This document shows positions 33,015-42,670 of a stretch of DNA of 64,000 nucleotides, piece by piece (position 1 is the stretch's first letter; every line of letters starts with the position of its first letter). The DNA is taken from NCBI GenBank assembly GCA_052266715.1, contig JBQPRB010000005.1, one strand, 5' to 3'. A program made the position numbers and the translations under genes. The notes under the pieces are model-generated. The model made no database searches. It was not told the origin of the DNA and saw only the letters and a list, made by a program, of their open reading frames with translations. Source of the stretch: Jeotgalibaca sp052266715 (lineage in GTDB: Bacteria; Bacillota; Bacilli; Lactobacillales; Aerococcaceae).

Positions 33015-35429
33015 TTGGAACTAAACGAACAACCTTATGTTGCCGGGGAAATGAAGGCTATTTTCTTTGATAACCCATCTAACTTCTATAAAGTCATCCT
33101 CGTAGAAATCGAGGAATGTAATTTTAAAACAGACAAAGATGAAATAGTAGTAACGGGAAATTTTGGTGAAATAACAACGGATACGCACTATCGCTTTGTG
33201 GGGAACGTGGTGAACCATCCGCGTTACGGCACGCAATTCCAGGCAATTAGCTATGAGCGCGAGAAACCGACCGGCAAAAATGGCATGATTGCTTATCTAT
33301 CAAGTGACCGTTTCCCAGGAATCGGTAAACGAACGGCAGAAAAAATTGTCAATCACTTCGGAGAAAATACCATTGATGCTATTTTGGATGACCCAGATTC
33401 TTTGGCAGAAATCAGCGGCTTAACCAAACAAAAGCAGGAACTGATATATGATGTGCTTCAACAAAGTCAGGGTACAGAAAAAACACTGATCGAATTGGCA
33501 AATTATGGTTTTTCCAATAACTTAGCGGCAACCATCATGAATTTTTATAAAGCAGATACGCTAAAGACCATTCGTGAAAATCCGTACCAGTTGATAGAAG
33601 ATATTGAAGGACTTGGCTTCCGGACAGCTGATCGTTTAGCGGAAGATATGGGTATTCCAGCGGATGATAAAAATCGTATCAAAGGAGCACTATTGGCCAC
33701 AATCAATGAGCTTTGCCTTTCGAATGGGGATACTTACGTAAACAGTGACGAATTGATGGACCGCTCCTTGCAGCTGTTGGAGTCCTCACAACGTTTCTTA
33801 ATAGAAGATTCCCAGTTGATTGAAGCATTGGTTGAAATGGTTCAAGACATGAAAATTATCGAGGATGAGAGACGCTTTGCACTACCATCGTTATATTTTT
33901 CCGAAGAAGGGATTGCGTCAAGCTTGGATAGATTACTGAATAATGGTAAATCCGTCCAATATCCAGGGGTAGATTTGAAGGGTGAAATTGGTGCTTTACA
34001 GGAAAAATTGGGAATCACTTATGACAATGTGCAAACAGGAGCTATTGAGAAAGCTTTAACGCATGCATTCTTCATTTTAACGGGTGGACCGGGAACAGGT
34101 AAAACAACCGTTTTGAATGGGATTGTGAAGCTTTTTTGTGAATTGAATGGCTTACCAGCTAACCCACTGGAATTTCATGATGGCATTTATCCTATTATTA
34201 TGGCCGCGCCAACGGGCCGCGCTGCTAAACGCATGAACGAAATGACTGGAATTCCAAGTAGTACCATTCATCGGTTATTGGGTTTGACGGGGCAAGAAAA
34301 TCCCAACGAAGAGGTTTATACGGCCGAATTGGAAGGGAAACTGCTCATTATTGATGAAGCTTCCATGATTGACACTTGGCTATTAAATCGCTTGTTGAAA
34401 TCCATACCGCCTGGCATGCAGGTCATTATCGTAGGAGATAAAGACCAATTGCCTTCCGTCGGCCCGGGACAAGTCTTGCATGACTTATTAGCAAGTCAGG
34501 TCATTCCGCATATCGAATTAGAACAAATCTATCGCCAAGCGGATGGTTCTTCCATTATTCCTTTGGCACATGATATTAAAAATGGCAAGATACCGACCGA
34601 TTTTCGAAACAATCAAGCAGACCGTTCTTTTTTCCCGTGTCAGGCTGCCCAGATAGAACCCTTGATCCGGATTGTCGTTGAAAAAGCCAAGGCAAAGGGC
34701 TTTACTTCAAAAGACATTCAAATTCTTGCACCTATGTACAAAGGTCCGGCTGGCATCAACGCACTCAATGCGATGATGCAGGAAATACTGAATCCCAATG
34801 AAGGGAAAAAACGCCGCGAAGTAAAACACTTCGATTTTACATATCGGGTAGGGGATAAAATACTACAACTGGTCAATCAACCGGAACTCAACGTTTTCAA
34901 CGGGGATATGGGTGAAATAACCAGTATCCAATATGCCAAAGAAACCGAAGATAAAGTGGATGAAATTACAGTCCTGTTTGACGCTACCGAAGTCACTTAT
35001 CAAAAAACAGACTGGAATAAATTTACACTGGCGTACTGCTGTTCTATCCACAAAGCTCAAGGTAGTGAATTTAATATGGTTATTCTCCCGATGGTGCGTC
35101 AATACGGCCGTATGCTTCGACGGAACCTGTTATATACAGCTATCACCCGCAGCAAAAATAAATTAATTTTATGCGGGGAAGAAGCGGCTTTTACTTTCGC
35201 CACCGAAAATGCGGGTGATTTAAGACGAACGATGTTGATTGAAAAGCTTTTACGGAATAAAAACAAAGATAAAAAAATATTTACCGTCGAAAAGAAAGAA
35301 GTGGCGAAGCCAGCACCAAAACCGAGTAAACCTAAAAACTTCACTTTGACGATTGATATGGTGATGGGGCAAGAAGTTGATCCCTTAATTGGGATGGACG
35401 GGACAACCCCGGAACAATTCATGAAATGA
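33015..35429 (+). CDS. recD2: ATP-dependent DNA helicase RecD2
   Basis: 804 residues, RecD2-sized rather than RecD of RecBCD. The TTG start at 33015 is nine bases after AAAGGAGA; an ATG at 33010 is in another frame and ends at once. The N-terminal OB-like and helix-hairpin-helix part (about 1-330, with FPGIGKRTAEKI) is followed by superfamily 1 helicase motifs: Walker A GGPGTGKTT, DEASMID, GDKDQLPSVGPG and the C-terminal YTAITRSKNKL. It unwinds DNA 5' to 3' in repair and replication restart. No recB or recC is nearby. Position after mnmA matches B. subtilis. Confidence 0.95.
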   Translation: MELNEQPYVAGEMKAIFFDNPSNFYKVILVEIEECNFKTDKDEIVVTGNFGEITTDTHYRFVGNVVNHPRYGTQFQAISYEREKPTGKNGMIAYLSSDRFPGIGKRTAEKIVNHFGENTIDAILDDPDSLAEISGLTKQKQELIYDVLQQSQGTEKTLIELANYGFSNNLAATIMNFYKADTLKTIRENPYQLIEDIEGLGFRTADRLAEDMGIPADDKNRIKGALLATINELCLSNGDTYVNSDELMDRSLQLLESSQRFLIEDSQLIEALVEMVQDMKIIEDERRFALPSLYFSEEGIASSLDRLLNNGKSVQYPGVDLKGEIGALQEKLGITYDNVQTGAIEKALTHAFFILTGGPGTGKTTVLNGIVKLFCELNGLPANPLEFHDGIYPIIMAAPTGRAAKRMNEMTGIPSSTIHRLLGLTGQENPNEEVYTAELEGKLLIIDEASMIDTWLLNRLLKSIPPGMQVIIVGDKDQLPSVGPGQVLHDLLASQVIPHIELEQIYRQADGSSIIPLAHDIKNGKIPTDFRNNQADRSFFPCQAAQIEPLIRIVVEKAKAKGFTSKDIQILAPMYKGPAGINALNAMMQEILNPNEGKKRREVKHFDFTYRVGDKILQLVNQPELNVFNGDMGEITSIQYAKETEDKVDEITVLFDATEVTYQKTDWNKFTLAYCCSIHKAQGSEFNMVILPMVRQYGRMLRRNLLYTAITRSKNKLILCGEEAAFTFATENAGDLRRTMLIEKLLRNKNKDKKIFTVEKKEVAKPAPKPSKPKNFTLTIDMVMGQEVDPLIGMDGTTPEQFMK

Positions 35430-35446
35430 GACTGTCTAAATCATCA

Positions 35447-35484
35447 AAAAACCGGTCGAGCCACAAAAGCTCGCCGGTTTTTCT
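35447..35484. terminator. Bidirectional terminator between recD2 and lipid kinase gene
   Basis: AAACCGG plus CGAGC (35449-35461) pair with GCTCGCCGGTTT (35469-35480), with T runs on one side and A runs on the other, serving both convergent genes. Confidence 0.85.
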
Positions 35485-36421
35485 ATTTCCATAATTTGAA
35501 AGTGGTTAAAGCATAATCCATATGATAGGCTGCTGGAGGCAACACTTCACCATCCGCTTGACCCAAAACAGGGCGGTGTAATTTGATGGTGATGTTTTTT
35601 CCGGGAATTCTCTTGAAATAGCGTGTTTTCGCATGGCTACCCGTAGTTAATAAAAGGGGCAGGAGACGCAATAAAGTCAGAAAGCTTAAATCAAATATCA
35701 GCATGACAGCTAATTCATGGTTATTACTGGCGGATTGCGGATCAATCTTGATGCCACCGCCAAAATAGGGATGATTCATTACACCCGTTACAAGAACATC
35801 GTGATAAGTATCGGTTCGACCATCAATCGTGACAGCGACCGAGTAGGTTTTTCGCTCTTTGAACGCCCCAATTATTTTGTTTAAATAAGAAGAATTCTCC
35901 AAGCCCAAAACGGAGCCCCCGTTTTTTTCACTTTTGGTATCACTGGCAAGCGCATTAACTTCAGCATCCAACCCGAAGCCCATGCTGTTAAGAGCAATCC
36001 CATCTTTGTCGTTTGTATGGTCATGGTATTTCATGCATTCTATTTCTTCAGGTTCCACAGCTTTCAGAATAGCCCGTAAGCCTTTTTTGATATCTTTAGT
36101 CAGTCCGATTGACCGAGCAAAGTCATTGCCGGTCCCGGCTGGCAGATAACCAATGGGGAGTCCACTTTTGGCTTCATTCAATCCGCTAATCGCTTCATGT
36201 AACGTTCCGTCACCGCCAATCACGATGATACGGTCAGTATCCCCATCCAAACTCTCACCGAGTTCTTGTGCTAGCTCATAAGCATGGTTGGGATATTTTG
36301 TTTGATAAAATTGAAAAGGAACTGCCTTTTCTTGCATTATTTTCTCAACATCCAGACCAATACGTTTGCCTTTTCCGGCTCCAGCATTAAAATTTGCGAT
36401 GATGTGATAGCACATGTCCAT
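35483..36421 (-). CDS. Diacylglycerol kinase-family lipid kinase
   Basis: 312 residues. The ATG at 36421 has AAGAGG upstream on the minus strand. NAGAGKGK near the N-terminus and the nucleotide-binding GGDGTLHEAISG with PAGTGNDFARS define the DAGK_cat fold shared by DgkB, YegS and BmrU. DgkB-type enzymes recycle diacylglycerol to phosphatidic acid during lipoteichoic acid synthesis; other members phosphorylate different lipids, so the exact substrate is open. It points towards recD2 and shares its terminator; its promoter region is shared with the divergent alaS leader. Confidence 0.88.
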   Translation of the reverse strand: MDMCYHIIANFNAGAGKGKRIGLDVEKIMQEKAVPFQFYQTKYPNHAYELAQELGESLDGDTDRIIVIGGDGTLHEAISGLNEAKSGLPIGYLPAGTGNDFARSIGLTKDIKKGLRAILKAVEPEEIECMKYHDHTNDKDGIALNSMGFGLDAEVNALASDTKSEKNGGSVLGLENSSYLNKIIGAFKERKTYSVAVTIDGRTDTYHDVLVTGVMNHPYFGGGIKIDPQSASNNHELAVMLIFDLSFLTLLRLLPLLLTTGSHAKTRYFKRIPGKNITIKLHRPVLGQADGEVLPPAAYHMDYALTTFKLWK

Positions 36422-36482
36422 AACATAACCTCTTTAAGTTAAATGATAGTTTTATTATATCAGACAAATTATGATTTGATAC

Positions 36483-36511
36483 TTGCTAGAATGGTCAAAT
36501 TTAGCTATACT
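36483..36511 (+). promoter_or_regulatory. alaS leader promoter
   Basis: TTGCTA (36483-36488), 17-bp spacer, TATACT (36506-36511); transcription should start near 36518. Confidence 0.85.
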
Positions 36512-36517
36512 AAATTC

Positions 36518-36732
36518 GATTGAAAAGGCCATATCGTTTGATCCCATCAGAGAGTCAGCCACAGGTGAAAGGCGACAATTCAAATGATGCTCCCTTTTTA
36601 GATACGATAGAAATATCGTCGCTACCAGCGTTACCGGTATGAAGACGTGATGATGAATGAACAACATTCCATTGCAATCAAGGTGGTACCGCGGTAAAAC
36701 GCCCTTGAATGCGATGGGGTGTTTTATTTTTT
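36518..36732 (+). promoter_or_regulatory. T-box riboswitch leader of alaS
   Basis: T-box GGTGGTACCGCGG (36682-36694); its TGGT suits a tRNA with discriminator A, as in tRNA-Ala. Stem I has a CGTTTGA/TCAAATG upper stem, an apical AGAGAGTC..GGTGAAAG motif and GATGCTCC on the specifier strand, where GCT (36589-36591) is an alanine codon. A regulated terminator ends the leader. Uncharged tRNA-Ala should switch on alaS. Confidence 0.92.
36697..36732 (+). terminator. T-box terminator of alaS leader
   Basis: AAAACGCCC (36697-36705) pairs with GGGGTGTTTT (36717-36726), followed by a T-rich tract. Confidence 0.85.
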
Positions 36733-36761
36733 CACAAGAAAAAGAAGAGGATGATGAAAGA

Positions 36762-39401
36762 ATGAAACAATTAACCAGCAGCGAAATCCGTCAGCTGTTT
36801 CTAGATTTCTGGGCATCAAAAGGGCATAAGGTGGAACCGAGTGCTTCATTAATTCCAGTCAACGATCCGACTTTACTATGGATTAACTCAGGAGTCGCAA
36901 CGTTAAAAAAATACTTCGATGGATCCATTACTCCTGATAATCCTCGTATTACAAACGCACAAAAGAGTATCCGTACCAATGATATTGAGAACGTTGGGGT
37001 TACTGCGCGCCATCATACTTTGTTTGAGATGTTGGGTAATTTCTCAATCGGGGACTACTTCAAAGAAGAAGCAATTCCCTGGGCATGGGAATTTTTAACG
37101 GATGAAAAATGGCTAGGTTTCGATCCGGAATTATTGTATGTCACTTACTACCCTGAAGATGAAGATACAAAACGTATTTGGGCAGAAAAAGTAGGTCTGG
37201 CTGACAATCATATCGTACCTGTAGCTGACAATTTTTGGGATATCGGTGCAGGTCCATGTGGCCCTGACACAGAAATTTTCTACGACCGTGGTGTTTCGTA
37301 CCAAGATTTACCTGATGAAGATCCAGAAATGTACCCAGGTGGCGAAAATGAACGTTATTTGGAAATCTGGAACTTAGTATTTTCAGAATTCAATCATATG
37401 CCGGATGGCAGCTATGAGCCGCTGCCACATAAAAACGTCGATACTGGGATGGGCTTGGAGCGTGTAACATCCATTATCCAGGACGCACCGACGAATTTTG
37501 AAACGGATTTATTCATGCCGATTATCCGTAAAGTAGAAGCATTGGCTGAAGGTGTTAAATACGGTAGTGATAAAAAAACGGATATTTCGTTTAAGGTTAT
37601 TGCGGATCATATCCGTGCTGTAAGTTTTGCAATCGGGGATCGCGCCTTGCCTTCGAACGAAGGGAGAGGCTATATTTTACGCCGTCTCATCCGTCGCTCG
37701 GTAATGCACGGACAAAAATTGGGTATCAACCGTCTTTTCCTGTTTGAATTAGTGCCTGTTGTTGCGGAAGTTATGAAAGAATACTACCCTGAAGTACAAC
37801 GTGACCAAGATTTCATTATCAAAGTTATTACAAACGAGGAACAACGATTCCAAGAAACAATTCATGAAGGTTTGGAAATATTGCATGAAGTATTCAACGA
37901 CATGTCTGAAAATGATACCACGGTTATTTCCGGTGCACATGCTTTCAAACTTTATGATACTTACGGTTTCCCGATGGAATTAACGGAAGAATATGCAGAA
38001 GAAAAAGGCTACACCGTTGATAAAGACGGCTTTAATGAAGAAATGCAAAACCAACGTAACCGTGCACGTGCAGCGCGTCAAGTTGAAGACTCTTTCTCAG
38101 TCCAGTCAGCAATTTTAGGTGATATCGTAGTAGACAGCACCTTTGTTGGCTATGACAAGACGGGCATTTCATCTGAATTAGTCGTCTTGATTGAAGATGA
38201 TGAGATGAAAGAAGTTGCTACAATCGGCGAAACCGTCCAGGTTATTTTCCAGGAAACAACTTTCTATGCTGAAATGGGTGGACAAGTTGCAGATACCGGT
38301 GTGATTAAAAATCAAGATGGCGAAATTGTTGCAACTGTTAGCGATGTAAAGCGTGCGCCGAATGGTCAGCATCTTCATACAGTAGAAGTAACAGGAGATT
38401 TGCAAGCTAACCAAACCTACTTCCTGCAGGTGGATGAAAACCGTCGCCGTGCTATCACAAAAAACCATACAGCCACTCACTTGTTGCACCAAGCTTTGAA
38501 AAATGTGCTAGGGACTCATGCTAACCAAGCAGGATCTTTAGTGACGCCGAACCATTTACGTTTTGACTTTACCCACTTCGGTCAAGCGACTGCAGAAGAA
38601 CTAACCGAAATGGAACGTATTGTTAACCAAAAAATTTGGGATGCATTGCCGGTTGAAACACTTGAAACAACGATTGATAAGGCAAAAGAAATGGGCGCGA
38701 TGGCTCTGTTTGGCGAAAAATATGGAAATGACGTCCGTGTAGTTAACGTAGCCGGTTTCTCTGTTGAACTTTGTGGGGGCGTCCATGTTCGTAACAGCCA
38801 AGATATTGGTATATTCAAGATTCTTTCCGAATCAGGGATTGGTGCGGGTGTCCGTCGTATCGAAGCAATCACAGGTCAAGCTGCTTATGAATACTTCCGT
38901 CAAAAAGAAGAAGAATTAATGGCCGCAGCCCAAGCATTGAAAGCACAACAAACGAAAGAAGTTGTCGGTAAAATCGATGCGTTGAAACAGGAGCTCAGAG
39001 AATCCGAATCTGAAAAAGATTCTCTTCGTTCAAAATTGTTGGCTGTTGAATCTCAAAACATTTTTGCAGATATCAAAGAAGCTAACGGCATTACCTTCAT
39101 CACATACCAAACAAAGAATCAAGGTATGAATGATTTACGTGAAATAGCTGATCAATGGCGCCAAAAAGCTGTCAGCGACGTTTTTGTAGCTGCTTCTGAA
39201 ATGGATGGTAAAGTAAGCTTATTGGCGGCTGTAGCAAAAGATAAAATTTCCCAAGTAAAAGCTGGTGACTTGATTAAAGAAATCGCACCACTAGTAGGCG
39301 GCGGCGGTGGCGGTCGTCCCGATATGGCACAAGCAGGCGGTAAAAACCCAGCTGGCATTCCTGATGCTTTAGATCGTGTCGGTACATGGTTAGCTGAATG
39401 A
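36762..39401 (+). CDS. alaS: Alanyl-tRNA synthetase
   Basis: 879 residues from the ATG at 36762, after AGAGGATGATG; a longer open frame from 36657 runs through the T-box. Class II synthetase for tRNA-Ala. Motifs: the RQLFLDFWASKGH start, editing-domain zinc motif HTATHLLHQAL with the later CGGVHV, a coiled coil (about 700-760) and the C-terminal glycine-rich GGGGGGRPDMAQAGG of the C-Ala domain. Controlled by the alanine T-box; followed by the ireB promoter. Confidence 0.98.
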   Translation: MKQLTSSEIRQLFLDFWASKGHKVEPSASLIPVNDPTLLWINSGVATLKKYFDGSITPDNPRITNAQKSIRTNDIENVGVTARHHTLFEMLGNFSIGDYFKEEAIPWAWEFLTDEKWLGFDPELLYVTYYPEDEDTKRIWAEKVGLADNHIVPVADNFWDIGAGPCGPDTEIFYDRGVSYQDLPDEDPEMYPGGENERYLEIWNLVFSEFNHMPDGSYEPLPHKNVDTGMGLERVTSIIQDAPTNFETDLFMPIIRKVEALAEGVKYGSDKKTDISFKVIADHIRAVSFAIGDRALPSNEGRGYILRRLIRRSVMHGQKLGINRLFLFELVPVVAEVMKEYYPEVQRDQDFIIKVITNEEQRFQETIHEGLEILHEVFNDMSENDTTVISGAHAFKLYDTYGFPMELTEEYAEEKGYTVDKDGFNEEMQNQRNRARAARQVEDSFSVQSAILGDIVVDSTFVGYDKTGISSELVVLIEDDEMKEVATIGETVQVIFQETTFYAEMGGQVADTGVIKNQDGEIVATVSDVKRAPNGQHLHTVEVTGDLQANQTYFLQVDENRRRAITKNHTATHLLHQALKNVLGTHANQAGSLVTPNHLRFDFTHFGQATAEELTEMERIVNQKIWDALPVETLETTIDKAKEMGAMALFGEKYGNDVRVVNVAGFSVELCGGVHVRNSQDIGIFKILSESGIGAGVRRIEAITGQAAYEYFRQKEEELMAAAQALKAQQTKEVVGKIDALKQELRESESEKDSLRSKLLAVESQNIFADIKEANGITFITYQTKNQGMNDLREIADQWRQKAVSDVFVAASEMDGKVSLLAAVAKDKISQVKAGDLIKEIAPLVGGGGGGRPDMAQAGGKNPAGIPDALDRVGTWLAE

Positions 39402-39430
39402 TAATGTTTTCATAAGTTTACCTGATTGGG

Positions 39431-39459
39431 TTGTAGTTTTGGGTCAAGTTTTGTAAAAT
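39431..39459 (+). promoter_or_regulatory. ireB promoter
   Basis: TTGTAG (39431-39436), 17-bp spacer, TAAAAT (39454-39459). Confidence 0.75.
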
Positions 39460-39488
39460 AAGGGTATCATAGAAATTGGGGTGTCTGT

Positions 39489-39755
39489 ATGAATTCAAAA
39501 GATGAAACAATGCTATTCAACCTCGGCGGCCGTGACAGTAAAAACATCAAAGATACCTTGACGATTGTGTATCAGGCGCTCGAAGAAAAAGGTTATAACC
39601 CAATTAACCAAATTGTGGGCTTTTTACTATCAGGTGATCCTGCTTACATTCCACGCCACAATGATGCCAGAAATTTGATTCGTCACTTTGAAAGAGATGA
39701 AATCATGGAAGAACTACTGCGTAGCTATCTTTCGATTGATAAGAGTGACCAATAA
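39489..39755 (+). CDS. ireB: IreB family regulatory phosphoprotein (UPF0297/DUF965)
   Basis: 88 residues, the family's normal length. The N-terminal stretch SKDETMLFNLGG carries the threonines that the Ser/Thr kinase IreK phosphorylates in Enterococcus faecalis, where IreB restrains cephalosporin resistance. GYNPINQIVGFLLSGDPAYIP is the conserved core. GGGGTG precedes the ATG. ruvX begins directly after the stop codon and DUF1292 follows, the conserved Firmicute set yrzL-yrrK-yrzB. Confidence 0.93.
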   Translation: MNSKDETMLFNLGGRDSKNIKDTLTIVYQALEEKGYNPINQIVGFLLSGDPAYIPRHNDARNLIRHFERDEIMEELLRSYLSIDKSDQ

Positions 39756-40181
39756 ATGAGGATTATGGGACTTGATGTCGGATCTAAAACTGTTGGTGTG
39801 GCTGTCAGTGATTTGTTGGGCTGGACCGCTCAAGGAATAGAAATTATTCGCATTGACGAAGCAGCAGGACAGTTTGGTCTTGAACGATTAAAAGAATTAA
39901 TCGCAACTTATGAAGTTACAAAAGTTGTTATAGGTTTACCAAAAAACATGAATAATTCGCTCGGTCCACGGGCAGAAGCGTCAATGGCGTATGGTAAACT
40001 TGTAGAAGCTGAAACAGGGTTACCGGTGGACTATGTGGACGAACGACTCACAACCGTACAGGCTGAAAAAATGTTGATAAACGAGGGAAATGTTTCTCGT
40101 AAAAAACGCAAAAAGGTCATCGACAAGTTGGCCGCAGTAATTTTGCTGCAAAATTATTTAGATTCACATTCTTCATACTAA
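39756..40181 (+). CDS. ruvX: RuvX/YqgF family Holliday junction resolvase homologue
   Basis: 141 residues. RNase H-like fold with GLDVGSKTVGVAVSD at the start, VVIGLPKNMNNS in the middle and the ..VDERLTTVQAE motif near the end. Family members are linked to pre-16S rRNA 5' processing and possibly to Holliday junction resolution. The ATG immediately follows the ireB stop codon, with its ribosome binding site inside ireB. Confidence 0.93.
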   Translation: MRIMGLDVGSKTVGVAVSDLLGWTAQGIEIIRIDEAAGQFGLERLKELIATYEVTKVVIGLPKNMNNSLGPRAEASMAYGKLVEAETGLPVDYVDERLTTVQAEKMLINEGNVSRKKRKKVIDKLAAVILLQNYLDSHSSY

Positions 40182-40198
40182 TATTAAGAGGTGCTAAG

Positions 40199-40513
40199 AT
40201 GACAGAACATAATCACGATCATAACCATGATCACGACCATCACGACCACGAACATATCACAATTGTGGATGAACACGGTAACGAAGAACTTTACGAAATC
40301 TTATTTACATTTGATTCCGAAGATTTTGGAAAATCATACGTACTCGTATATCCTGCTGGAATTCCTGAAGGGGATGAAGTAGAATTACAAGCTTTCTCAT
40401 ATGTTGAAAATGCAGATGGAACTGAAGGCGATTTGGAACCAATTGAAACTGAAGCAGAATGGGATATGATTGAAGAAGTTCTAAACACGTTTATCGAAGA
40501 CGAAGAAGAGTAA
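40199..40513 (+). CDS. DUF1292 family protein (YrzB-like)
   Basis: 104 residues. The first 20 residues are strongly histidine- and aspartate-rich (HNHDHNHDHDHHDHEH), followed by a small beta-rich domain of the DUF1292 type with many acidic residues. The histidine tail might bind metal, but it varies among homologues and need not. Function unknown. AAGAGGTGC precedes the ATG; third gene of the ireB-ruvX unit, with a terminator after it. Confidence 0.88.
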   Translation: MTEHNHDHNHDHDHHDHEHITIVDEHGNEELYEILFTFDSEDFGKSYVLVYPAGIPEGDEVELQAFSYVENADGTEGDLEPIETEAEWDMIEEVLNTFIEDEEE

Positions 40514-40527
40514 TATAAGCGTAAAAT

Positions 40528-40558
40528 AAAGGGGCCGGAGTATACTCTGGCCTCTTTA
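40528..40558 (+). terminator. Intrinsic terminator after DUF1292 gene
   Basis: AAAGGGGCCGGAG (40528-40540) pairs with CTCTGGCCTCTTT (40545-40557). Confidence 0.85.
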
Positions 40559-40594
40559 GTCATGTACACATTAACTAAAAGATATGATAATAAG

Positions 40595-40623
40595 TTCATT
40601 TTTTTAATGTTATCATGTATAAT
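40595..40623 (+). promoter_or_regulatory. mltG promoter
   Basis: TTCATT (40595-40600), 17-bp spacer, TATAAT (40618-40623). Confidence 0.6.
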
Positions 40624-40677
40624 GATTTGAGTTATAGGACAGAATGACTAAACGACGCTAAATGAGGAGGTTAGATT

Positions 40678-41868
40678 TTGGTAGATAAAGATACCAATCA
40701 ACCTGAAGATTCTCAGGAAATAGAGATTTCTGAAAGAGTGAAAGCGAGTCAATCAAACGATGACCGGTATGCAGTAAGAAATAAAGAGAATTCATTGATC
40801 CGGAAGATTGTCTTTTCAATTATCTTTATAGTGTTCCTTTTGATGTTAATTATCGGTGTTGTGGGATACAACTACATAACAACAGCGCTGGAACCCATGA
40901 ATACTGAAGAAACGGATACTGTGGAAGTTGAAATACCGATGGGCACATCAACTTCAGGAATTGCAGATATTCTTGAAGAAAAGGGTATTGTCAAAGACGG
41001 AACAGTTTTCAATTATTACATGAAAACTAAAAATGTATCTGAATTTCAAGCTGGATTTTATCAAGTGGCACCTGCAATGGACTTAGATGAAATTATCGAA
41101 GTTCTGGAATTGGGGGGAACGGCTACACCGATTTCTGAAGATTACAAAATCCTCGTGCGTGAGGGTGCGACAATTGAAGAAATCGCGGAAGAATTTGCTG
41201 CCAAAACGGAGTATTCAGAGCAAGATTTCCTGCAAACCATTAATGACGAAGCCTTTATCGCTTCCATGATTGAAAAATATCCCAACGTCATTACTGACTC
41301 GGTAAATAATGAGGATATTATTTATAATCTTGAAGGTTACTTATTCCCAGCTACTTACGATTATATGTCTCATTACGAACCGGAAGATATGATTGAAGTC
41401 ATGATTGAAAAGAGCAATGAAATACTCAAAAAGTATAATAAAAAAATTCAGGAGAGCGATTACTCGCTTCATGAAATTTTGACAATCGCTTCTTTGGTTG
41501 AAAAAGAAGGAGTCGATTACGAAGATCGTCAAATGATTGCGGATGTTATTTACAACCGCCTGGATGAAGGGATGCCCATTCAATCCGATGTCAGCATCCT
41601 ATATGCACTAGGGAAGCACCTTGAATACGTATCGATTAAAGATACTGAAGTGGAATCTCCCTATAACCTTTATACTAATAAAGGATTTGGACCAGGGCCA
41701 TTCAATAGTCCCAGCGAAGAAGCAATACAAGCAACTTTGAATCCAATTGATACAACGTATCTGTATTTCTTGGCTGATTTGGAGACGGGAGAAGTTTACT
41801 TCTCAGAAACCTTTGAACAGCATCTTGAATACCAAGAATTATATATTAAAGAACCGAATGAAGAATAA
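40678..41868 (+). CDS. mltG: Endolytic peptidoglycan transglycosylase MltG (YceG-like)
   Basis: 396 residues from a TTG start with GAGGAGGTTAG upstream. A cytoplasmic tail (about 1-40), one membrane helix (about 43-63), a LysM-like region and then the YceG catalytic domain with LTIASLVEKEG, whose glutamate is the catalytic residue, and NPID near the C-terminus. MltG cuts nascent glycan strands and sets their length during peripheral wall growth. Followed directly by udk, as in B. subtilis where yrrL lies near udk-greA. Confidence 0.94.
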   Translation: MVDKDTNQPEDSQEIEISERVKASQSNDDRYAVRNKENSLIRKIVFSIIFIVFLLMLIIGVVGYNYITTALEPMNTEETDTVEVEIPMGTSTSGIADILEEKGIVKDGTVFNYYMKTKNVSEFQAGFYQVAPAMDLDEIIEVLELGGTATPISEDYKILVREGATIEEIAEEFAAKTEYSEQDFLQTINDEAFIASMIEKYPNVITDSVNNEDIIYNLEGYLFPATYDYMSHYEPEDMIEVMIEKSNEILKKYNKKIQESDYSLHEILTIASLVEKEGVDYEDRQMIADVIYNRLDEGMPIQSDVSILYALGKHLEYVSIKDTEVESPYNLYTNKGFGPGPFNSPSEEAIQATLNPIDTTYLYFLADLETGEVYFSETFEQHLEYQELYIKEPNEE

Positions 41869-41898
41869 GACATGAGAAATAGAGAGGAAGCCGACACC

Positions 41899-42519
41899 GT
41901 GAAAAAGCCTATTGTAATCGGAGTAACAGGAGGGTCGGGCAGTGGAAAAACGAGTGTAAGCCGTGCGATATTCGAGAATTTTTCTGATTTATCGATTCTG
42001 CTGTTAGAACAGGATTATTACTATAAAGATCAAAGCCATTTACCATTTTCCGAACGACTTAAAACAAACTATGATCATCCTTTTGCTTTCGATAATGATC
42101 GTTTTATCGAAGATTTGGAAAAGTTGATTAATCGGGAAGCCATTGATCAACCCGTGTATGATTATACTAATCATACACGCAGCTCACAGACCATTCATCG
42201 TGAGCCAAAAGATGTCATTATTGTGGAAGGTATTCTCATTTTAGAAGATGAAAGATTAAGGAACTTGATGGATATAAAGGTTTACGTTGATACCGACGAT
42301 GATATTCGGATCATCCGTCGTATAAAACGAGACATTGAAGAGCGTGGGAGAACATTGGACAGTGTTATTGAACAGTATCTGAATGTTGTTAAACCGATGC
42401 ATCATCAATTTATAGAACCTACTAAAAAGTTCGCCGATATCATCATTCCTGAAGGCGGCAAGAACCAAGTTGCTATCGATTTAATGACTACAAAAATTGC
42501 CTCCATATTGACAAAGTGA
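41899..42519 (+). CDS. udk: Uridine kinase
   Basis: 206 residues from a GTG at 41899, nine bases after AGAGAGGAAG; an in-frame ATG at 41872 would add nine residues that contain the ribosome binding site. P-loop TGGSGSGKTS and the uridine-binding EQDYYYKD and YDHPFAFD motifs are clear. It phosphorylates uridine and cytidine for pyrimidine salvage. It starts 30 nt after mltG, so probably the same mRNA. Confidence 0.95.
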   Translation: MKKPIVIGVTGGSGSGKTSVSRAIFENFSDLSILLLEQDYYYKDQSHLPFSERLKTNYDHPFAFDNDRFIEDLEKLINREAIDQPVYDYTNHTRSSQTIHREPKDVIIVEGILILEDERLRNLMDIKVYVDTDDDIRIIRRIKRDIEERGRTLDSVIEQYLNVVKPMHHQFIEPTKKFADIIIPEGGKNQVAIDLMTTKIASILTK

Positions 42520-42559
42520 GATTGTAAGGCTATCTTTATAATAATAAATTATTTAGATA

Positions 42560-42588
42560 TTGCATTTATAACGATAAAGTGGTATTTT
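42560..42588 (+). promoter_or_regulatory. greA leader promoter
   Basis: TTGCAT (42560-42565), 17-bp spacer, TATTTT (42583-42588) preceded by TGG. Transcription would start near 42595, before the hairpin at 42636. Confidence 0.6.
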
Positions 42589-42635
42589 ATTACCATTGTT
42601 AGCATCTCAGAAAGACTAATAGAAATGAACTCAAA

Positions 42636-42670
42636 CAGGTATCTGCCCATTAACAGATGCCTGCTTTGTT
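42636..42670 (+). terminator. Terminator-like hairpin in the udk-greA gap
   Basis: CAGGTATCTG (42636-42645) pairs with CAGATGCCTG (42654-42663), then CTTTGTT. It can end the mltG-udk transcript, but it also lies downstream of the promoter at 42560 and could act as an attenuator for greA. The rest of the 234-bp gap holds a weak second promoter candidate (TTAAAT 42692, TATTAG 42715). Confidence 0.7.

Noticed and set aside
36657..36761. N-terminal extension of AlaS by 35 residues
   Set aside because: The extension would translate the T-box and terminator; AlaRS normally begins at the MKQLTSSEIR start at 36762.
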